A stretch of DNA of 20,060 nt from Solirubrobacterales bacterium (GTDB lineage: Bacteria > Actinomycetota > Thermoleophilia > Solirubrobacterales > Solirubrobacteraceae): assembly GCA_003157595.1 (NCBI GenBank), contig PMKB01000160.1, positions 3,927 to 23,986 of the forward strand, given 5' to 3'. The translations under genes and the position numbers were made by a program. The notes below the pieces were generated by a model, which did no database searches, was not told the origin of the DNA, and saw only the letters and a list, made by a program, of their open reading frames with translations. Of this stretch, positions 1 to 7,430 are shown in pieces; positions within the stretch are counted from its first letter, which is position 1, and each line of letters starts with the position of its first letter.

Positions 1-1388
<1,388 letters not shown>

Positions 1389-1392
<4 letters not shown>

Positions 1393-2378
1393 TCACCGCC
1401 GCTGCGTCGCGCCGAGCGCAGGAGCTCGCCGCGCAGGGCGTCGCGTTCGTGACAGCGACGGTCGTTCGCGCGCAGCGCCCAACCAGCGCGCAGGCAGGCA
1501 ACGTCGCCCTCGTGCTTGGCGACGGCACGATCGAGGGCTTCGTCGGCGGCGCCTGTGCGGAGCACAGCGTGCGCGCCTACGCGCTTACGGCAATCGAGGC
1601 CGAGGAGCCCCTGCTGCTGCGGATCCTTCCCTTTGACGGCGATGCGGCCGGCGGCGCCGGCGCCGACCCGCAGGCGAGCGCTCAAGAGGTTTCGAAGGAG
1701 GATGGTTCGGTGACGGTTCAGAACCCCTGTCTCTCGGGTGGGGCGATCGAGGTCTTCCTCGAGCCGGTGCTGCCGGCCCCGCGGCTCCTGGTCGTGGGCG
1801 ACACGCCAATCGCCAACGCAGTGTGCCGGCTCGGAGCGGAGCTCGGTCTGGACTGCGTCGCCGTGGCGGACGGCATGCCGGAACCGGCCGCCGGAGACCT
1901 CGGGCTCGTCGTCGCGACACACGGGCGCGACGAGCTTCACACGCTGCGGCAGGGGCTCGAGCGCCGCGTCCCATACATCGGCCTCGTCGCCAGCCGCAGG
2001 CGGGCCACCGGCGTGATCGCCGAGCTGCGTGGTGACGGAGTGTCCGATGAGTTCCTCGAACGCATCGACGTGCCGGCAGGCATCGACATCGGGGCCCGGA
2101 CGCCGGCCGAGGTCGCGGTGTCGATCCTCGCTCAGCTGATCGCCGTGCGACGCGGGAAAAGCGCACCCGCGCCCGGGCACGTGAACGCGCCCCCGGCATC
2201 GACCGGCTTGAGGTCCGAAGCGCCGGTGGTCGCGGTCGACCCGATCTGCGGGATGACGGTCGCCGCCGTTTCCGGGACCCCTTCGCTGGAGCGCGAAGGC
2301 GAGATGGTGTACTTCTGCTGCGAGGGTTGCAAGACGAAGTTCGAGGCGCAGCACGCGCATGCAAGCTCCGCGGACTGA
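1389..2378 (+). CDS. XdhC/CoxF-like CODH maturation protein with C-terminal YHS domain
   Basis: This 329-aa protein belongs to the XdhC/CoxI family, which assists insertion and sulfuration of the molybdenum cofactor in xanthine-oxidase-type enzymes. The N-terminal XdhC domain covers about residues 8-127; the usual GGCVE element appears as GGACAE (53-58), and NPCLSGG is at 112-118. A Gly/Ala-rich insertion lies near 83-100. A Rossmann-like domain (131-255) has GDTPIA in place of a canonical glycine loop and ends with the family motif around GIDIGARTPAEVAVSI. After a Pro/Ala linker a YHS domain begins: DPICGM (284-289) and YFCCEGC (308-314), with candidate metal ligands C287, C310, C311 and C314. 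Start ATG 1389 overlaps the coxL stop by 4 bases. In Oligotropha the XdhC-like CoxF has been linked to copper insertion, so a soft-metal-binding tail is suggestive. The family call is firm; the copper role is inference. Confidence 0.88.
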
Positions 2379-3006
2379 TCCGTTCGTGGCCGGGCTGGTG
2401 CTCGGCGCAGGCGGGTCGACTCGCTTCGGGCGCGCCAAGCAGTTGCTCCCCTATCGAGGCGACACGCTGCTCGGCCACGTCCTCGGCGTTGCCCGCACGT
2501 GCCGGTTTGGCCAGATCGTCGTGGCACTCGGAGGCGCCGCGGACGAGGTCCGCGCCAGCGTGGATCTCACGGGCACCGACGTGGTAGTCAACGACGCCTA
2601 CGACACGGGCTGCTCGTCATCGATCGCTGCCGCGCTCACAGCGGTGGACCGACGCTGCGCGATCCTCGTGCTGATGCTGGGTGACCAGCCGGGTGTCAGC
2701 GCTGACACGGTCGCGGCGCTGTGCGGCGGACGCGGCGACGCGCCACTAGCGGTCTGTCGCTACGAGGATGGACGCGGGCACCCGATCGCCTTCGCGCGCA
2801 GCGTGTTCCACGAACTCAGCGACCTGCACGGAGACAAGGGAGTCTGGAGGTTGCTCGACCAGCGCGCAGGCGAGGTGACCGAAGTGCCGATCGCGGGCCC
2901 GATTCCCCGCGACGTCGACACGCCGGAGGACTACCGGGCGGTCCTGGTCGAGGCCGGCCTCGACGAATCGGCCGGCGTTGGCGACCCGGCGGCGGTCGCC
3001 GGATGA
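2359..3006 (+). CDS. MobA/MocA-like nucleotidyltransferase (molybdenum cofactor modification)
   Basis: This 215-aa protein has the MobA-like NTP-transferase fold. The nucleotide-binding signature LGAGGSTRFGRAKQL is at residues 15-29, the metal-binding GDQPG at 108-112, GRGHP at 138-142 and DVDTPEDY near the C-terminus. Family members transfer CMP or GMP to molybdopterin. CO dehydrogenases use the cytosine dinucleotide form, so MocA-type CTP:molybdopterin cytidylyltransferase activity is the likely role, although substrate cannot be read from sequence alone. ATG 2359 overlaps the upstream gene by 20 bases; an in-frame GTG at 2386, just after the upstream stop, is an alternative start. Its own TGA forms an ATGA with coxD. 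A second paralogue lies at 9293-9907 on the minus strand. Confidence 0.87.
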   Translation: MQAPRTDPFVAGLVLGAGGSTRFGRAKQLLPYRGDTLLGHVLGVARTCRFGQIVVALGGAADEVRASVDLTGTDVVVNDAYDTGCSSSIAAALTAVDRRCAILVLMLGDQPGVSADTVAALCGGRGDAPLAVCRYEDGRGHPIAFARSVFHELSDLHGDKGVWRLLDQRAGEVTEVPIAGPIPRDVDTPEDYRAVLVEAGLDESAGVGDPAAVAG

Positions 3007-3926
3007 ATCCGCGTGAGATCACCGGGGAGGCTGCCGACGAGGTTCGCCGGCTCGTGCCTGACGTGGAGACGCTCGCCCGGCGTCTCGCCGAGGTCGACTA
3101 CCTCGTCGACGATGGTCTCGCGACCTCGATGTTCCTGAGCGTGCGCCTGCCGCAGCCGCTGCTGCTCGAGGGCGAGGCGGGCGTCGGCAAGACCGAGGCG
3201 GCGAAGGCGCTGGCGACGGTGCTGGACACGCCGCTGATCCGCCTGCAGTGCTACGAGGGGATCGACGCCGCGGAGGCGCTGTATGAGTGGAACTATCCGC
3301 GTCAGCTGCTGAGCATCCGCCTTGCCGACTCAAGCGGCTCGACGCTCGGCGAGGAGGAGTTGTTCGGCCCGGACTATCTCATTCGGCGTCCGCTGCTGCG
3401 CGCGCTCGAGCACCCCGGCCCGCGGCCTGCGGTGCTGTTGATCGATGAGATCGACCGCGCCGACGACGACTTCGAGGCGTTCCTGCTCGAGTTGCTGGCG
3501 GAGGCCAGCGTGACGATCCCCGAGATCGGCACGATCAAAGCCACGCACCCGCCGATCATCGTCCTGACCTCCAACCGAACGCGCGATCTTCACGACGCCG
3601 TGAAGCGCCGTTGCCTCTATCACTGGATCGACTACCCCACGGCGCAGCGCGAGGTGGCAATCGTGCGGCTACGCGTGAAGGGTGCCTCGGAGACCCTCGC
3701 GGTCGCGGTCGCGAACGCCGTCTCGCGGATGCGCGAGAGCGACGTGCAGAAACCGCCCGGCATCGCCGAGGCGATCGACTGGCTGGCGGCGCTGGACCTG
3801 CTCGGGGTCGAGCGTTTGGATGTCGCGGCCGCGGAGCTCACGCTCGGGTCGGTGCTCAAGTACGGCGAGGACCAGGAGGTGATCCGCGCGGGCGGCCTCG
3901 AGCAACTCGTGCGCGCCGGTGACTGA
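3003..3926 (+). CDS. coxD: CoxD, MoxR-family AAA+ ATPase for CODH active-site assembly
   Basis: This 307-aa protein is a MoxR-type AAA+ ATPase. Walker A is GEAGVGKT (57-64), Walker B VLLIDEID (144-151), the sensor-1 Asn lies in LTSNRTRD (188-195), and KRRC with YHWIDYP follows at 201-212, as in CoxD proteins. In Oligotropha carboxidovorans CoxD is a partner of the VWA protein CoxE and is needed to sulfurate the Mo centre. The immediately following gene is coxE, which supports the specific assignment over a generic MoxR. Start ATG 3003 sits in an ATGA overlap with the nucleotidyltransferase stop. An upstream in-frame extension to 2721 only re-reads the nucleotidyltransferase gene and was not used. 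Confidence 0.94.
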   Translation: MNPREITGEAADEVRRLVPDVETLARRLAEVDYLVDDGLATSMFLSVRLPQPLLLEGEAGVGKTEAAKALATVLDTPLIRLQCYEGIDAAEALYEWNYPRQLLSIRLADSSGSTLGEEELFGPDYLIRRPLLRALEHPGPRPAVLLIDEIDRADDDFEAFLLELLAEASVTIPEIGTIKATHPPIIVLTSNRTRDLHDAVKRRCLYHWIDYPTAQREVAIVRLRVKGASETLAVAVANAVSRMRESDVQKPPGIAEAIDWLAALDLLGVERLDVAAAELTLGSVLKYGEDQEVIRAGGLEQLVRAGD

Positions 3927-5328
3927 CGCGGCCGTGTCCGGCGCGGTGTTCGGGGTCGAGACGATCTACCTCGATCTGCCGGCGCTGGTGGGGGCGTTCA
4001 GCCGCCGACTGCAGGACGCCGGAGTGCCGATGCCTCCTGCCCGCGCGGGCGATTTCGCTACAGCGCTCGCGCTCGTGCGGCCGATGACCCGCCGACGGCT
4101 GTATTGGACCGCACGTGCCCTGGCCGTGTCCGACCCGGCGCAGGTCAGAGCCTTCGACGCGGTCTTCTTCTCGGTCTTCGGTGCGGGGGCGGAGGGTCAG
4201 GAGTTCGATGCGCAGGACGCGCAAACGGTCGCCACACCGCCGGACGAGCGAGCGAAGACCGACCGTAGCGGAGTTCCGCCGCGCTCCGCTGCCGACAATC
4301 GGGGCGCGAAGGTGTCGTCGATTGGACCCAGTGCGCTCGACGACGACGATGACACGGCCGAGGTCGAGGTGCCGCTGGCGATGGCCAGCGAAGCGGAGCT
4401 GCTGAGGAGCAAGAGCTTCGACGCGCTCGAGCCCAACGAGCTCACGCAGCTCTACCGCCTGATGTCTCGGCTGACGCTCGCAACACCGCTGCGCCGCACC
4501 CGCCGCTACGAGAAGGGCCACCACGGAGGGCTCATCGACATGCGCCGGAGCCTACGCGCCAGCCTGCGCACCGGCGGCGACCCGGTCCGCCTCGCGCGCC
4601 GGCGCCGGCGCGTCGCTCGTCGCGGGCTCGTGATGCTGTGCGACATCTCCGGTTCGATGGAGCCCTACGCCCGTGCTTATCTGCAGTTGTTGACCTGCGC
4701 TGTGGGCAGCGGTCCGAACGCCGAGGCGTTCGTGTTCGCCACGCGCCTGACGCGGTTGACCCGCTCGCTGGCGTCCCGCAACCCCGAGCGGGCGATTCAG
4801 CGTGCCAGCGCCGCGGCGCCCGACTGGTCGAGCGGGACTCGGATCGGCGACGCGCTGAAGGCCTTCAACGACCGCCATGGCCGTCGTGGTATGGCGCGCG
4901 GCGCCGTGGTCGTGATCCTCTCCGACGGCTGGGAGCTCGGCGACCCGATGCTCGTCGCGCGCGAGATGGAGCGCCTCGGACGCCTCGCCCACCGGATCGT
5001 ATGGGTCAATCCCCGGGTGAGCGCCGGCTCGTTCTCCGTTGCGGCCGGTGGAATGGTGGCGGCGCTGCCCTACTGCGACGCGCTCGTCAGCGGGCACAGT
5101 TTCGAGGCGCTCGGAGCCGTTGTGGAGGCGATCGGGGCACAGTCACGAGGTCGGCGTGGCTCGCCGGCAGCAGTCTGGAAGTTGCGAAGCGCTCCAGAGA
5201 CACAGGCGCCGGAGCAGTGGGCCAGCGCGACGCCCGTCCCCGGCAGCTCGGTGGCGATGCCGAGCGGCCACGGCCCGACCCGGGGCAGCACGACCCCGGG
5301 ATGGAGCCACGAGCAGCGCGATCGATGA
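3919..5328 (+). CDS. coxE: CoxE, VWA-domain protein for CODH maturation
   Basis: The start is GTG 3919, overlapping coxD by 8 bases, giving 469 aa. The C-terminal half is a von Willebrand A domain with an intact MIDAS: DISGSM (242-247), the Thr in SGTRIG (T307) and the Asp in LSDGWE (D336). A basic stretch rich in Arg (about 222-236) precedes it. The middle of the protein (100-160) is a low-complexity linker with an Asp run at 141-145, and residues after about 385 form a Pro/Ser/Gly-rich tail that looks disordered. CoxE proteins act with the CoxD ATPase as a MoxR-VWA pair; in Oligotropha CoxE has been implicated in copper insertion into the Mo-S-Cu cluster. No signal peptide or membrane segment is visible, so it is cytoplasmic. 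Confidence 0.93.
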   Translation: MTDAAVSGAVFGVETIYLDLPALVGAFSRRLQDAGVPMPPARAGDFATALALVRPMTRRRLYWTARALAVSDPAQVRAFDAVFFSVFGAGAEGQEFDAQDAQTVATPPDERAKTDRSGVPPRSAADNRGAKVSSIGPSALDDDDDTAEVEVPLAMASEAELLRSKSFDALEPNELTQLYRLMSRLTLATPLRRTRRYEKGHHGGLIDMRRSLRASLRTGGDPVRLARRRRRVARRGLVMLCDISGSMEPYARAYLQLLTCAVGSGPNAEAFVFATRLTRLTRSLASRNPERAIQRASAAAPDWSSGTRIGDALKAFNDRHGRRGMARGAVVVILSDGWELGDPMLVAREMERLGRLAHRIVWVNPRVSAGSFSVAAGGMVAALPYCDALVSGHSFEALGAVVEAIGAQSRGRRGSPAAVWKLRSAPETQAPEQWASATPVPGSSVAMPSGHGPTRGSTTPGWSHEQRDR

Positions 5329-5331
5329 TCT

Positions 5332-5338
5332 AAGGAGG
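5332..5338 (+). promoter_or_regulatory. Strong Shine-Dalgarno site for the 63-aa Cys/His protein
   Basis: AAGGAGG lies 4 bases before ATG 5343. It is the best match to the 16S tail in the window and fixes the start of this short gene, supporting it as translated despite its length. Confidence 0.7.
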
Positions 5339-5342
5339 GCAG

Positions 5343-5534
5343 ATGAGCCAGGAGCAGACCAAGACGTGCATCTATCCCGGATGCGAGCGATCCGCGGTAG
5401 CGCCACATCCGTTGGGTGGACCGCAGCCATCCTTCTGCGACCGTGAAGAGCACAATGCACTCAGTGCGCATCTGGAACGCCAGCGGCTCGCGAACGACAA
5501 CAGCCCGCCGCAGTCGCCCGAGCGCCAGCGATGA
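5343..5534 (+). CDS. Small Cys/His protein, possible zinc finger, in the cox operon
   Basis: This 63-aa protein begins 14 bases after the coxE stop behind a strong ribosome-binding site. It is not recognised as a named family. Cysteines at 9, 14 and 32 and histidines at 22, 37 and 43 form a C-x4-C-x17-C-x4-H pattern that could hold one zinc. The C-terminal third is polar, rich in Gln, Asn, Pro and Arg, and probably a short helix followed by a disordered tail. There is no signal peptide or membrane segment. Its place between coxE and the CoxL-like gene implies co-expression with CODH maturation factors. A metal-binding or protein-contact role is possible but is inference. Confidence 0.75.
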   Translation: MSQEQTKTCIYPGCERSAVAPHPLGGPQPSFCDREEHNALSAHLERQRLANDNSPPQSPERQR

Positions 5535-5551
5535 TCGCCAACCCATCAACC

Positions 5552-5559
5552 AGGAGGAG
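5552..5559 (+). promoter_or_regulatory. Shine-Dalgarno site for the short CoxL-like gene
   Basis: AGGAGGAG lies 8 bases before GTG 5568. A dedicated, well-spaced ribosome-binding site argues that the short CoxL-like frame is a real gene and not a decayed remnant. Confidence 0.7.
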
Positions 5560-5567
5560 ATTCAGCC

Positions 5568-6029
5568 GTGGCTAACGAGGCCTACCGAGCCGTCTTTCTG
5601 CGCGTGCATCCGACCGGCAAGATGGTGTTGAGCTTGACGAGCGAGTCCGACGGCAAAGAGCGCGAATACGCTCAGCTGGTAGCTGACGCGCTGGGCATTC
5701 CGGCGCTCGATGTCAAGGTCGTTCCAGCGGACACGGACCGGTTCGGCGTCGGCCACGGCTACAACACGAGCCCGTCTGAAGGTGCGCCGGCAGCGATCGC
5801 CAGCGCCACCGGCAAGATCCGCGACAAGGCGCAGCTGCTGGCGGGTATGGCGCTCGAGGCCCCTCCGGAGACCCTCAGCTGGAGCCGTGGGGCCTGGGTC
5901 AACGGCAGCCGCAGCGACCCCACGCAGGTCAAGACGATCGAGGAGATCGCGCTCTACGCCCATGGCAGCGGCGCCCTGCCGCCCGGGGTTGAGGGCGGAC
6001 TCGACGCACAGACCGTCTATCGCGACTGA
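5568..6029 (+). CDS. Stand-alone paralogue of one internal CoxL segment (153 aa)
   Basis: Start GTG 5568; 153 aa. The whole protein aligns to one internal part of the CoxL in this window (roughly bases 475-909). Shared blocks are RVHP-x-GK (12-18), AQ-x-VA then LGIP (35-45), DTD (55-57), K-x-RDKA (83-88), IEEIA (124-128) and EGGLDAQ (142-148). It lacks everything before and after: the AYRCSFR copper loop and the GAKGVGES glutamate are both absent. The cofactor-binding GQGH is replaced by a loop two residues shorter around SDGK (27-30), and the following GSRS element is also changed. It is therefore very unlikely to be a CO-oxidising subunit. The frame is intact, has its own ribosome-binding site and ends the operon. 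Possible roles are assembly factor, CoxL-contacting scaffold or cofactor-holding protein; none is established. It corresponds to part of the MoCoBD_2 region. Confidence 0.85.
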   Translation: MANEAYRAVFLRVHPTGKMVLSLTSESDGKEREYAQLVADALGIPALDVKVVPADTDRFGVGHGYNTSPSEGAPAAIASATGKIRDKAQLLAGMALEAPPETLSWSRGAWVNGSRSDPTQVKTIEEIALYAHGSGALPPGVEGGLDAQTVYRD

Positions 6030-6033
6030 GCCG

Positions 6034-6087
6034 GCTCGGAGTCGCAGCTCAGATCAGCTGCGGCGGCTGTGTCGACACAGTCCGAGC
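6034..6087. terminator. Nested dyad (three-way-junction-like) between convergent genes
   Basis: The 78-bp gap between the operon end and yceI holds nested complementary arms. The outer arms GCTCGGA (6034-6040) and TCCGAGC (6081-6087) pair over 7 bases. They enclose hairpin 1, CGCAGCT (6043-6049) with AGCTGCG (6056-6062) around a 6-base loop, and hairpin 2, CTGTG (6067-6071) with CACAG (6076-6080) around TCGA. There is no T-tract, so it is not a classical intrinsic terminator. It is symmetrical enough to act on both strands and is best read as a bidirectional transcript end or 3'-end structure. Confidence 0.5.
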
Positions 6088-6107
6088 ACGCGGCGTGTGG
6101 CCAGCCG

Positions 6108-6647
6108 TCACAGTGGGCGCGCGTCGAGTGTGACCTCGACCTCGTCGGCGACCTTCAGTGCCCCGAACAGCGTCGAGTACGGCTTGATCCCCCAGTCGGT
6201 CTGTTTGAGGACGGCGCTTGCGCTGAGCGTGCCGTCGCCGTCGACGAGCAGATCGAACGCGACGGGGTGGACGGTGCCGACCAACGTCAACTCGCCCCGT
6301 ACGCTGATCCGACTGCCGTTCGCGGCGGTCTGCACCTCGGTCGAGCGGAACTCGATGCCCTTGCCCTTCAGGACCTCATCGTCGATTGTCTGGCGGATGC
6401 TCAGCTTGTCGTCCTCGCCGAGCGCCTGCATTCCCCCTTTGCCCTCGAGCACGCGAAGTGATGCGGCGTCCGCGTCGAGTGCGACGCTCGTCTGGGTGGG
6501 ATCGTCGCCGATCTCGAGCGTCGCCTTCCAGTCGGTCACCTCGATCAAAAGATCGTGGCCCGCCTTGGCGGCTGCGCCGGTCCGCCCGGTCCTCACCGAG
6601 AGCGTCCCGTTGCCGGGTCCGAGGATGTATGAGCCCTGGAGTGGCAC
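6108..6647 (-). CDS. YceI-family polyisoprenoid-binding protein, cytoplasmic
   Basis: Start GTG at 6647; 179 aa, a usual YceI domain length. Family features are AKAGHDLLIEVTDW near residues 27-40, LTLVGTVHPVAFDL in the second half, and QTDWGIKPYSTLFG near the C-terminus. YceI proteins are lipocalin-like barrels that bind polyisoprenoids, including quinones in structures of bacterial members. Many are exported, but this one starts with no signal peptide, so a cytoplasmic location is expected. It is divergent from the CoxG-family gene with only 61 bases between, and convergent with the CODH operon. Because CODH passes electrons to membrane quinone, a quinone-handling role linked to CODH is a reasonable hypothesis, not shown by the sequence. 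Confidence 0.92.
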   Translation of the reverse strand: MPLQGSYILGPGNGTLSVRTGRTGAAAKAGHDLLIEVTDWKATLEIGDDPTQTSVALDADAASLRVLEGKGGMQALGEDDKLSIRQTIDDEVLKGKGIEFRSTEVQTAANGSRISVRGELTLVGTVHPVAFDLLVDGDGTLSASAVLKQTDWGIKPYSTLFGALKVADEVEVTLDARPL

Positions 6648-6657
6648 GCGTGGCGCT

Positions 6658-6664
6658 TATAGTA
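6658..6664. promoter_or_regulatory. Shared -10 region of divergent yceI / coxG promoters
   Basis: The same 7 bases read TATAGT on the plus strand (6658-6663) and TACTAT on the minus strand (6664 to 6659), both TANNNT. On the minus strand transcription would begin about 5 bases before GTG 6647, nearly leaderless. On the plus strand it would begin near 6670, giving a leader of about 40 bases with AAGAGG (6695-6700) before ATG 6709. No clear -35 hexamer is visible on either strand. Confidence 0.5.
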
Positions 6665-6708
6665 ACCCTCGCGACACACCCAACCCTTCGACACAAGAGG
6701 CACTGCCC

Positions 6709-7140
6709 ATGGCTGTAGAGCTGGACCACTCCTTCTCGACGACGAGGGCGCTCGACGACAGCTTTGCGACGATCCTCGACCTCGAACGGGTCATCCCGTG
6801 CGTCGAGGGCGGCAGCGTCCTCGAACGGACCGGACCCGAGGCCGTCAAGGCCGAGATCAAGGTCAAGATGGGCGCGATGTCGATGACGTTCACCGGAACC
6901 GTCGAGACCGTCGAGCAGGACGCCGCCGCCCACCGCGTGTTGCTGGCGGTCAAGTCCAGAGAAGCCGGCGGTCAGGGACACGCGAATGCGAGCGTCGAGT
7001 TCACGCTCGCCGACGGCGGCGGGATGATCCACACCAACGCGCAGATCACGGGCAAGGCGGCGTCGATGGGGGAGGGAGTCGTCTCCGGGGTGCTGGACGC
7101 CCTGATCAAGGATTTCACGGAGAAGCTGTCTGCGCTCTGA
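6709..7140 (+). CDS. coxG: CoxG-family SRPBCC protein (CODH membrane/quinone coupling)
   Basis: This 143-aa protein belongs to the CoxG (carbon monoxide dehydrogenase subunit G) branch of the START/SRPBCC fold. The N-terminal F-x-x-T-R-A-L-D-D-S-F-A helix, a Cys in RVIPCVEGG (27-35), KVKMGAMSM in the middle and the final amphipathic helix from GKAASMGEG to the C-terminus all match the family layout. CoxG proteins help couple CO dehydrogenase to the membrane, and mycobacterial work points to menaquinone shuttling. This copy is short and lacks the C-terminal membrane segment seen in Oligotropha CoxG, so it should be soluble. Start ATG 6709 has AAGAGG 8 bases upstream. The upstream extension of the frame over yceI is a shadow. 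Confidence 0.88.
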   Translation: MAVELDHSFSTTRALDDSFATILDLERVIPCVEGGSVLERTGPEAVKAEIKVKMGAMSMTFTGTVETVEQDAAAHRVLLAVKSREAGGQGHANASVEFTLADGGGMIHTNAQITGKAASMGEGVVSGVLDALIKDFTEKLSAL

Positions 7141-7175
7141 TCCGCCGCGTGTGCGCCGGTAAGCCTGCTGACCTC

Positions 7176-7430
7176 ATGGCAACAATCACGATGAGACAAA
7201 TCCGTGACGGTGAGGTGCCGTTCGACGGCGGGACCGCGATCCAGGAGGCCGCCGACCGGCCGGTCTTCCGCGGCAACGGTCCGGATGACTACCTCTGCGT
7301 CGAGTGCGGCAACGTCCTCGCCACAGCGATGCACCGGGTGCAGATGACGAAGAAGGTCCGCGTCCGCTGCGCTCGTTGCGCGACCGTCAACGTGGCGGTC
7401 ACCGAGGAGCCGGAGGCGATGGCCCGCTGA
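7176..7430 (+). CDS. Small zinc-ribbon protein downstream of coxG
   Basis: This 84-aa protein starts at ATG 7176, 35 bases after coxG, and is probably co-transcribed with it. Two CxxC knuckles, C41-x2-C44 (CVECGN) and C65-x2-C68 (CARCAT), separated by 20 residues, form a standard zinc ribbon with basic residues in the hairpin (MTKKVRVR). The N-terminal 35 residues are polar and unassigned, and the last ten are acidic then basic. No named family is recognised. The last 32 bases overlap the 3' end of the opposing gene at 7399-8079. Its location suggests a link to CODH maturation or expression, but zinc ribbons are too general to predict a job. Confidence 0.72.
   Translation: MATITMRQIRDGEVPFDGGTAIQEAADRPVFRGNGPDDYLCVECGNVLATAMHRVQMTKKVRVRCARCATVNVAVTEEPEAMAR

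Noticed and set aside
5568..6029. Reading the short CoxL-like gene as a pseudogene remnant of coxL
   Set aside because: The frame is uninterrupted, has its own ribosome-binding site and start, and ends cleanly where the homology ends. No flanking coxL debris is visible on either side.
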